NCBI GenBank assembly: GCA_008704415.1
Contig: VXIS01000095.1
Span: 62,001 to 126,000 of the forward strand
Direction of reading: 5' to 3'
Source: Sphaerosporella brunnea
Lineage: Eukaryota; Ascomycota; Pezizomycetes; Pezizales; Pyronemataceae
Length of the DNA: 64,000 nt
Program-made: the position numbers and the translations under genes
Notes under the pieces: model-generated
The model's database searches: none
Told to the model about the DNA's origin: nothing
Seen by the model: only the letters and a program-made list of their open reading frames with translations
Shown here: positions 53,501 through 64,000 of the stretch, one piece after another
How the letters are laid out: the number at the start of each line of letters is the position of its first letter
How positions within the stretch are numbered: position 1 is the first letter of the stretch

Positions 53501-55124
53501 CTCTGGATCTCTTCCTGCGCTTCTTCTGGCGAGATGTCGATGACCTGTGCCCTCTCATACTGACGCAGAACTCTGAGCACTGCCAGCTGGCCTTCTTCGT
53601 CATCCTCGCTTTCATCGCCGTCGATAGACGGATACATGCTGAGCTGCTGGTGAAGCTCCCCCTCGTCATTCAGGACCCTTTCGCACTTGAGATTCAAGTC
53701 GTGAGCCAACTCCTCGACGAACTTCCTATCCTTGGCCGCGTATTTGGGCGATAGGTTCAGCACCGCCTCTTCAGTCGAATCCTTCTTCTTCTGACCGTTG
53801 AGCCATTTCTTAATCTTCTTGAACAGCCCCATATGTGCTGTTGAAAGAACTAGTCTTCCCTTCTTCTTCGCTTTCTCCATAGAGACCAACTGTCCCTCTT
53901 GCTTGCCCTTGAGCCAGTTTGCATCCTCGTTTTCTTTCTCGAAAGCTGTCCGCTCGAATGTTGCCAACTCGTCCAGCAGCAACCTCAGACGCTTAAGATT
54001 AATTACGCCGTGTTCGTTGATGTATCCTTCGCATTTAGGTAGAATTTCCTTGTAGGTTCTAAACTGTAAGGCCAATGCGCCCTCGTTGATGTGTAGGTTC
54101 GGTAGATTGGGTAAGAAATCGTTGCCAACAAAGAAAGCGAGCAAAATGAAATCGTCAATAATCCTCTCCAAATCAAAGGGAAAATTCAGAACGCCGGGCT
54201 GCTTCAAATCCTGAAATTCGTGCTCCAAGTACTCCCGGACTACACTGAGATGCATCAAGTAGAAATTTTGATGCTCCAGTTCCTTGGACTTCGCTTTGCT
54301 CTGGCGTCCAAACGTGACCTCCTCCCGCAGCAAACAGAAGTGGGGGTCGTGAGATAATAGCCCCAACATGATCAAGTCCGCGTCCAAGCCGTAAAGACAA
54401 TGCCGGACGTTTGGGTCGTAGTCGGGCTGCGCCTTAGCTAGACGGATGTACTCCATGATCTTGTGTTCTCCTTCTCCGGGCACCTCATGTCCAGACAAAA
54501 TGATCTCCACGCCTTGCCAATCCGCATCGTCGGACACCTTCTTGCTGATGAAGTATTTGAGTTGCTCGGTCAGCTTGGCCATAAACTCCGTTCCTGAAGC
54601 CCACCCGTCAGTGACCATGCTGCATGCATATATACCGCCCAGCGCTGTACGCTACTAACCCGGGGTGATACAGTTGCTGTCAAACGGTTCTTCTTTGGGC
54701 ATCTCTACCCCTTTCCGAACCGCTTCTAGGCGCGCTTTCTCAGCATCGAGGGCGGTTCTGAATCGCCGTGCTCTCTGTTGGTTCATCTTTGCTCGTGGAG
54801 CGACACCGTCTATTGCCATGAAGAATAGCTTCTTGGGCTTGATCTGTCCAAAAAGATGCTCGATGTAGTTGAAGATCTGAATGAACATCTTTTCTTCCGA
54901 CATGCGAAAAGTTGCACTATCGCCATCCTTGTGGGTGCAATTGTGAATGATACCGTTCATATCGAGCTTTACACTGTCTCAGCATGACTCTTGCGGCACT
55001 GAAGGGGACGCGATGGTGAGCTTACGTAGAGGTTGTCGAACTCGGGAATCCGGTTCTCCGCAATGAGCTGCGAGATGGTCGGATATCGCTCGGAGATCCA
55101 TCTGAAGAACTTGGGAACACCCAT
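50572..55124 (-). CDS. xrn1: 5'-3' exoribonuclease 1 (Xrn1/Kem1), 1427 aa
   Basis: Cytoplasmic exonuclease degrading decapped mRNA from the 5' end. Exons 55026-55124, 54660-54966, 53301-54593, 52578-53252, 52052-52530 and 50572-52002 sum exactly to 1428 codons. The start MGVPKFFRWISERYPTISQL is the canonical Xrn N-terminus. Catalytic-core motifs include NGIIHNCTH, KLFFMAIDGVAPRAKMNQQR, GEGEHKIMEYIR, LYGLDADLIMLGL and FVGNDFLPNLP. The EGLQWVLYYYYRG and SWPWFYRYHYAP motifs, and GYPFLQEAKV in the following D1-like region, fit Xrn1. An SH3-like segment (FSLGDRVVYVQDSGKVPIAS) follows. The last 200 residues are low-complexity, Gln/Pro-rich with many RGG/RGRGG motifs. Length matches fungal Xrn1. Divergent from hat2. 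Confidence 0.95.
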
Positions 55125-55811
55125 GATGGCAGATGTGAAGTGAGGATTCGCGCGGTAAGAATGGCGGTGATGGTGATGGACAGAATAGGAGCTGCGGCGG
55201 CGGCGAATGTAGTACTAGCAGTTTACCTCTTGCCCACACAGAATGTAGCAGGACAAGAAACGCGAACGTAAATGGAAAGAAAAAGAACAGATGAGCCAGA
55301 TGCAAGAAAGATATCCTCCTCCTCCCGCAGCTTCGTGACAATTTGGATCTGCGAAAACTCTCGTCTTCCTCCTCTCTGTGTTAATCGTTGGGGTTCGACG
55401 CCGCTGGCGCTAAGCTATGGAAAGAGTCATTCGAATGAACTCAACCTTCGAAGACTTGGCGCTGTGCCGAAGTCACCGTCCGGCAACGTTCCGAATGAAA
55501 TGCACAACAGAGCGTGCTTTTTCGCTGTGCTTTTTGGCCACCAAAGTGCTGTTGCATCCGAATTATACTGGTTCGAGTAAATAGACAGGCTGGGAATGGA
55601 GTCTCCTCTGGTGCGAAAACACGCAAGGAGGATGAACATTGAAAGTTAAAACACGAAATCCGAATGGTATCACGTGACCTCTTGAAAGTTGAGGCTGGGC
55701 AGTTTGCCATGACGCGCGTGAATCCAAACACGTCGCCCTTTGCTCTCCCACTACCCACTACCCCCCATCAGCTTTCAAAAATCACCACACACCGCAAAGA
55801 AGCACGCCATC
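55125..55811. promoter_or_regulatory. Divergent promoter region between xrn1 and hat2
   Basis: 687 bp between the two start codons, with no convincing open frame. A CACGTG palindrome lies near 55,672. It must hold both promoters; no TATA box stands out. Confidence 0.5.
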
Positions 55812-57449
<1,638 letters not shown>

Positions 57450-59041
57450 AGATCCTTAACCACCAGAGAGAACAGAATCAATTAGGCAAGACAAAATGGC
57501 GTTCTTTCAGGGCTTGTCATTTACTTTTTTCCTTTTGGTGCGGTGAGGAGAATTTCACAGATTTGTATGTATGTACTACTACCCATTCTAGCGATACTTG
57601 CATTCAAGTGTCTTTTACTCGGCTCTCCAATCCGATGCATGCACTGGGTACTCATCGCTCATCGGCTCGGGAATGCAACTGCCGCCGCAAGGTGATTTGC
57701 ATCGGTGCAACCCCAACCCTCATTTGCACCACCACCGCTACAGCAAAAAAAAAATCCAACTCCCACAGCACTCGGCCTTCAAGCTCAAGAGTACACGTGA
57801 ACCATCGATCCATTGTGGTCAAGATTATGACAGGAACAGTAGGCCCCCTAAGACATGATAACATCCGGACGGTCGGCAGGCAGTATCACTCGAATAGGGT
57901 TCTGAAGTTAGGCCAGCATGGCGGAGGATGCGACAGGCGCAGTGCCAGCATTGTTGATCGTATGCTCTTGAACCCGGAAGAAAAACACACATTCACTGCT
58001 CATCACTCGGTTTTGATCTCGACTTCTCCTGAGCCTTTTCGAGAACGAGACCCTTGATTCGAGTCTCGAGTGCATCAAAACTAAGCTTTGCTGAGTATGA
58101 GAGGCTGTATCTTTGGTGTTCTGTGCTTTAGTATTGCAAGTTGTCGGAAGGCCGGGACTCGAGAGGGGAAGAGAAACAACACGCAGCCCTGGGTGAAGAT
58201 GATCGAGATGAGAGTAGTAAGCAGCAGGTTACATACATACCGAAATATGCCTTCGCCAACCTAGGCCTCCCGGCTCTGAGCCAGAATGAATTCTGTTAGT
58301 AGAACGGAAGCAACGTTTGCTGTGAAGTTTCAGCGAACGGCGGAAGCAACGCGTGGTTTGTTGAGCCTGCAAGTCGTTGCGCGTGGTTGTGGGAAGTACT
58401 CTAGGCATGGTGAAAGATCATTGGCAATCGCTGGCCGCCGCAGCAGCACAGAAAATTATCATCGTGGTTTGTGCTGCTCCCCAAGCACTGGCATATACGG
58501 CTTCATACGGCCTGACACTAAAACTGGCCGTGCCAGGAAGACCACGGTGAAGGGCCGTTGAGTCGGCGTCGTCTCTGCCGATAGACGGAGGAACTGTTGC
58601 GCCAGGGGGTCCGACTTCGGGGGTCGGTGTTGGTTGATTTTTAAACATTCATTTGAATGGAGTTCCAGAATCCAAACGATGGTTGGTAATTAAAATAGAT
58701 TGGGCGGCCATCACAACCCCATTCGTTCGTTGGGGCCGTTGGAAAGCGGGAGCTAAGACAGTGTGGGGAATTTACCGTGAACAGGCTAGATCTACCTAGC
58801 GCTGCTCCTTTCATCAGCCGATCGGGATCTACAAACCCATGACGTGCAGCTACCTACCTACGTACGTGTCGGCAACAAAGACGCCGGGCAAGACACGGGC
58901 GCGCATAGATAGGTGGGAAGCATCGAAAGGGCGGCCTCCGAGCACCCGATGGCCGTGGGATTTATAATCCCACTGCAAGAACGATGAATTGTGCACTCAT
59001 AAGAGCTTCTGCAGCAGCAATTTTGACGTCTTGCAGCCGCT
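57450..59041. other. Intergenic, no gene seen
   Basis: 1.6 kb without recognisable coding sequence. It holds the 3' region of hat2 and the promoter of the questin-oxidase-like gene. Confidence 0.5.
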
Positions 59042-60475
59042 ATGTCCAACGATAACCCGATCCGCCTTACCGCCGCCACAACCGGCATCTGTAACCTCCC
59101 CGGCATCACGCCGGCCTCCGCAAATGCGGTCAGTGAGCGCCTGTCCGAAAATCATCGGACGCACCATATATTCTTTGATCAAAGGGGACGCCACAATCAT
59201 CTGGTGCACAATCTCCTCGCCATCTACGACCTCGGCGCTCCGGCGAGCGTTATAAACGACAGCTACAGGCGGGAGAGTAGTTACCAGCGCGATCTCTCCG
59301 CCGTCGCTCCTCCCTCCTCGCCTTCTAAGGTCGATCTCTCCGATCCAGCACAGTGGAAGGAGTACCTCGGAAATCCCGCCGCGTACGGTATCTTCTTGGA
59401 ATACTTCACCAAGGAAATCGAAAAATATGGTTACGAGACGGTCGTGAATAAGACGCTTTTTGATCGCTCGGAGAAGGCCGATGATATGTTGGTTAGGCTT
59501 TTTTCTGGGCTCACACACCCCTTTATTCATGTTGGTTATGGGCTTGAGTTCCGACAGCCTGCGATTGTGGCAGAGGGATTGTCGATGGCTGCGGCTCAGG
59601 AAGCGTGGTTCCGAGAGTTTCTGATATCGGCGGAGAAGAAGTCGCAAGCTGACCAAGGAGATACGACGTTGGTGGGACTAATTAACGAGATTCAAGGAAA
59701 CGAGAAGTTGCGTTTGGCGGCGCAATGGGAGGAAGGGAACAAAATCAAGAAGATGCTTCAGCGGGCACTGGAGGAGATGCTTTCCTACGCATCCCGATAC
59801 AAGGTACCAGCTGAGGAGCTGCAGGAAAAAATGGCCGAGAGTATCAACGCCGTTGCATTGTTCACGGCAGCTGCGCAGAGGGAGGATAAGGAGATCAAAA
59901 TCGATTTCTTGTTTGTTTCCATGATTTGAAGTATGGTAGTGAGGTGCTGACTGGCCGCAGTTATATGCATAGCCATAACTCATCTCTTTTCCTACCTGTG
60001 TATCTCAAACAGGATTGGATCTCGGAGGCGAACAAGGTGCGACTTCTTGAGTGGAAGACACGGATAAATTTGGCATTTTATGCGTCGCAGCGTGCGCCGG
60101 AGCTGCGAATCGATGAGATACGGAATTACGTGCCCAAGGAAAAACCAGAAACCAATCCGTGGCTGAACATTATTGACCGCGCACTGAAGGTGAAGGATGA
60201 TGGTCACACAGCAAAATTCGTGAGAGCATGTATCGTTGGCGAAAAGACGTGCGCGCCGTATCAGGAACACGAAGACAAGGGTTTTGTAGTCAGGGATGAT
60301 ATGTGGATCAAGATTGCGCAAATGTGTAAGTTTTCTGGGGCGTTTTTGCATGAGGAGAAAGAGATTCATGATGGGCACAGGCATAGATTCGGTCGAGGCG
60401 GAGGGCGAGCATTGGGCTATGGGTGTGGGATTTGATGAAGCATGGGAGAAGTACGGACCCAAGGAGCAGTATTGA
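59042..60475 (+). CDS. Questin-oxidase-like protein (DUF4243), 440 aa
   Basis: Exons 59042-59910, 59961-60325 and 60387-60475 sum to 441 codons. Family motifs: HIFFDQRGRHNHLVHNLLAI, WKEYLGNPAAYGIFLEYF, LVRLFSGLTHPFIHVGYGLE, YMHSHNSSLFLPVYL and RLLEWKTRINLAFYASQRAP. The end EGEHWAMGVGFDEAWEKYG is also typical. Members include GedK/questin oxidase and AflY/HypA, Baeyer-Villiger-type ring-cleaving enzymes of aromatic polyketide pathways. Many fungi carry such genes outside clusters. No polyketide synthase or other tailoring gene is in this window, so the substrate is unknown. Confidence 0.85.
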
Positions 60476-61921
60476 ACGGAATTCATCCACTCTTTTTCAA
60501 TCGTAGAATTATGTAACGAATCCATCATCCCCATTATGGGATCTGATCAGCAGCAGCAGCAGTCTCAACACTTGAAACAACGTGACAGAAAAAAGCATCG
60601 ATACTTGGTGGTACAAAGGCTCACGCAAGTTCACACTCTCAATAAGAGGTCGTGGAGAAACACGGCCAAATGCATGATGATCCTCATGCAACAGCGCTAG
60701 CGTTTGGGTAGGATAGGAAGCACTGGAAGAGGCGCCCCTGGGGAAACATGTCTGTATCTAATCCTGGCGTCGCCGAACAGAAGCATAGCCAGAGACTCGG
60801 GCAACGGCAATGGAGACCAAGGTCTTTTCGTGAGACCAACCCGGCGTGCGCACTTGAAGCTTGATAATGGATGGAGGTGGAAGAATTTTCCCCAAGCCGT
60901 TGATTTATCGTAGCTGTGTGAATTTGCGAATTCTGCATCTTGCACCCGACGGACGCGCCGGCGACTGACGTGATGAGGGATATCGCCTTCTGCATGTATT
61001 CTACTCGGTGTCTCTCGTTAGACTAGAGTCGCAGGAGGCTGCTGGATCTGGCGAGGTGATGGTGTCCGCGGGGGGGGGGTTGAAGGTACCACAGGTAGTG
61101 TACTTTATATACTCAACGTTGCGACGATCGCGCTCATAAAAGTACTTAATCACGGCCCTTTATACACCTGCGTCGTCTGCTGCAAAAAGAGCATTTCTTC
61201 CCGAATTGCGGAATTGCGCTTCGGACGCAAGATCTTTTTTGTGCATCAAGCAGAGCAAAGCAAGCACAAGGACCAGAAGACCGACAGATAACATCGGACC
61301 CAGGGAGGGTACCCGTACCTAGGTACTTTGACCTTAGCGCAACTTGCGTTCGAACTCATATCGCCCAACCCACCCACCACAACTTACCACCGCCGCCGCA
61401 CCTCTGCGCTCCCCCCCCCCCCCCCCCCAAATCCTTCTCCCGCCTTTGCCGACTACCTACAACCTACCTTCCTACCCATTCCATTCACCCTCCATCAACT
61501 CTCCCACCCGCCCTCGGCAGCCACCTCCTTTCAACAGTTACAACCTGCTGGGTAACTTTTTGCTCGTTCTGTTTGCGAATATCAAGACTCTCTTCGCGAC
61601 AACCCCCGGGAGAGCTGCCGCTGAAGGGGTTGGTTGCTCTCGGTCCAGATACACATATATATCTCAGCCCACCCACCCCCTCCATGGTGGACACCTAAGT
61701 ATCCACAGTAGTCTTCGTTCCTTACACAACATCCACCCATTCACTTGAACCTTGAGGTGTCAACTGCCACAATTTCGGATGCACTTCCGCTTTGTGGGCC
61801 TCAGTCATATAATCCTACACCTCCACCAGATATCGACACCTTTTCTCATCAACACCACGAGCCCAACTCACGACTACTACCACAACTACCATCAATCCTA
61901 ATCCCGGCCTCCGCTGCCGCA
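60476..61921. other. Intergenic and long leader with C/G tracts
   Basis: No recognisable gene. A G tract is near 61,070-61,079 and a C tract near 61,411-61,429. The last 500 bp are C/T/A-rich (CCACC, CTACC), a usual fungal 5' leader for the downstream gene. Confidence 0.5.
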
Positions 61922-64000
61922 ATGACGACGACATCCGTCGCTACGCCGAGCTCCTCCGCCGCGGCGACTCCATCCGCCCGGCCTTCCCCACGCGCTTCAT
62001 CCTCGAAAGCGAAAGCGAATGGCAGCAGAATGGGAGGCGGAACCCCGGCTCCTCACACTGGACCACCAGGTGGATATCAAACGGCGCCTTTAAGCTCTCG
62101 GAAGGCCCAGTCACTCGACATGTCTACAGTGGAGAGGCGCACTCCTGGCGTTAAGGAAAATCCCAAGAGGATTCGCCCTCATGGTCTTACGGAGGCTCCT
62201 ACTTTTACACCAACAGCAGAGGAATTCAAGGATCCTATGGAGTACATCCGGAGTATCGCTGAGGAAGGCAGGAAGTACGGGATCGTCAAGATCATTCCAC
62301 CCGAAAATTGGCAACCTGACTTCGGCATTGATACAGAGGTAAGCAGTTCGCAGACACCATCGCTCCACGCTCCCACCGGCGGTCGCCCGCTGCTCAACTT
62401 CCGCTTCCCCATCTCGCCTTAAATTTAGCGTTTATGTCGCTAACTGGGTTTGTGCGATATTGCAGCGATTTCATTTTCGCACAAGACGACAGGAATTAAA
62501 CTCCGTAGAAGGAGGTACCAGAGCGAATCTTAACTATCTAGACCAACTGTCGAAGTATCACAAACAGCACGGAACTACACTCAATCGTTTTCCTTCTGTC
62601 GACAAGCGCCCGCTCGATCTGTACAGGCTCAAAAAGGCTGTAGAAATTCGAGGAGGATTTCAAACAGTTTGCAAGGGTAAGAAATGGGCTGAAATTGGAA
62701 GAGATTTGGGATATTCGGGCAAGATTATGTCAAGCCTGTCTACATCCCTCAAGAACTCATATTCTCGGTATTTACAGCCATATGAGGAATGGGTTAAGTC
62801 GGCAAAGCCTGGAGTTCAACAGCAGATAGAGGCTGAGTTCGGGGGACCCATTACTCCGTCACCAGTTGCTTCGCCGATGAAAAATGCGATGTCTGGGAAA
62901 ATGGGTTCGCCAGTTGGTAGTAGCTTTGGGCCAGATTCCCAGGCAATCAGAGCCGCCTCCTCGGCTCTGACAGCATCTGTGGGTACGCCGGATAAATCCG
63001 ACGTCGACATGATTGACGCGACACCCATCAAGTCGAATACACCCTCTTCGATTAGCGGTTTCACAGCCGTAAATGCGGGCGGTAGCGGAGGTTTCACACC
63101 AGTTAATTCAGGCTTCACGCCTCTCAACACAGCAAGCGGGGTTCGCAAAGATGGCGAATTCACACCGAGCGCCAGTTCCATGCGCAGTGAAAATGGCGTT
63201 TCTAGCAGAAGAGGGTCTCCCGAAGGCAGGGGCGCTCCACTAGGCTCCCCTTTGAAGCGACAGCACAGTGAGTGCGGGTCAGACTTAAAAGACCTGGCCA
63301 ATGGCAAGCCTGAAGATACCGAGAACGGGGAGCGGAGAAGCAAGAGACTCAAAAAGGGTAGGTTGTGTCGCAGATTTGGCGATTTCTCGCTTCTGTAGTA
63401 TCTTGGCTGACGAGAACGTGCATGTAGAACCAGCTCCCATGGTTGCGGGGTCACACATGACATTGCATAAGCCGTCTTCTGTACCCAGGACCTTGGGTGA
63501 CCGTACCCACAACAAACCAGGGGAGGTTCGTGACGTCTCCTTTCTGTGACCCAACTTCGATAACTGCTGACCTTGTATTTTAGAAATGCGAAAAATGCGG
63601 TCGCGGCGATGACATGAAGAGTCTTCTGCTCTGTGATGGCTGTGACTATGGGTATCACATCTACTGCCTTGATCCGGCCTTGAAGGCGGTCCCTGACCGT
63701 GATTGGTACTGCGACCGCTGCCTGGTTGGAACTGGGGAATACGGCTTTGCGGATGGTGAAATATACTCTCTGCGCCAATTCCAGGAGAAGGCGAATAACT
63801 TCAAGGACCTCTACTTCCAGAAGAAGATGCCCTACGATCCGATACTGAACAAGCCTCGCCTGGTCACCGAAGATGATGTTGAGAGGGAGTTCTGGAGGCT
63901 TGTGGAGAGTGTCCATGAGACCGTGGAGGTTGAATACGGTGCAGACATACACTCGACCACTCACGGCAGCGGTTTTCCCACCGTGGAGAGGCATCCTACC
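61922..64000 (+). CDS. KDM5/JARID1-type JmjN-ARID-PHD-JmjC protein, 5' part
   Basis: Histone demethylase-type chromatin protein, cut by the window end. Exons 61922-62338, 62466-63357, 63428-63525 and 63584 onward keep one frame. A Ser/Ala/Pro-rich N-terminus precedes JmjN (APTFTPTAEEFKDPMEYIRS, YGIVKIIPPENWQPDF). ARID follows (YLDQLSKYHKQHGTTLNRFP, LDLYRLKKAVEIRGGF, KKWAEIGRDLGYSGK). A Ser/Gly/Thr-rich linker leads to a PHD finger (CEKCGRGDDMKSLLLCDGCD, YHIYCLDPAL, WYCDRCL). The start of JmjC, VEVEYGADIHSTTHGSGFPT, is near 63,925-63,985. The order matches Lid2/KDM5, which removes methyl groups from H3K4. Whether the Fe(II)-binding residues are intact lies outside the window. Confidence 0.9.

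Noticed and set aside
62816..63994. 392-codon minus-strand frame over the KDM5-type gene
   Set aside because: Antisense to ARID-linker-PHD exons with clear motifs and splice sites; no domain of its own.

Overview
The window looks like nuclear DNA of a filamentous ascomycete (Pezizomycotina; I cannot place the class). Genes are split by short GT-AG introns, mostly 48-70 nt. They encode typical fungal proteins: Xrn1, Hat2/RbAp48, Pmp3, a JmjN-ARID-PHD KDM5-type protein, a questin-oxidase-like protein, a CID/SR protein and a GATS/CASTOR-like ACT protein. The transposons are chromodomain Ty3/gypsy elements and TA-inserting pogo-like DNA transposons. There are no bacterial-type operons and no CRISPR array.

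Layout. (1) 1-12.1 kb is a pile of LTR retrotransposons. Gypsy element A (minus strand, running off the left edge) sits in the gag of chromovirus B (plus). B also carries a 601-bp solo LTR and a 1.53-kb LTR-like insertion, and is itself joined to the 3' end of a sibling element D. (2) 12.1-13.2 kb holds tandem repeats. (3) 13,219-25,097 is a nested stack whose boundaries can be read to the base. A decayed pogo-like transposon F (TA duplication) contains a second pogo-like transposon E (TA duplication). E contains a full-length 6.1-kb chromovirus C (AGCGC duplication) in the leader of its otherwise open transposase gene. A 58-bp palindromic micro-MITE interrupts F's right terminal repeat. (4) 25.9-28.9 kb encodes a three-RRM protein. 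(5) 29-41 kb is gene-poor: an unrecognised gene with a probable frameshift, a solo LTR, two MITEs, a Crinkler/RHS-like nuclease relic, an NLR-type repeat fragment, and a decayed alpha/beta-hydrolase-NACHT (NLR) gene that reads into the tail of an NCS2 purine permease. (6) 41.4-64 kb is the conserved gene block, interrupted by one 423-bp long-TIR MITE.

The conserved genes do not form one pathway. Xrn1 and the RRM and CID/SR proteins act in RNA metabolism. Hat2 and the KDM5-type protein act in chromatin. xrn1 and hat2 are divergent, with a 687-bp spacer between their start codons. Introns were inferred by eye. Every multi-exon model marked complete sums to a whole number of codons. The nonsense changes in the transposons and the NLR relic fit C:G to T:A transitions, which is consistent with, but does not prove, RIP-like mutation.

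I found no clearly new molecular system. The most unusual items are the E transposase with an in-frame minisatellite of AT-hook repeats, the TIR-matched MITEs, and the NACHT-permease chimera.
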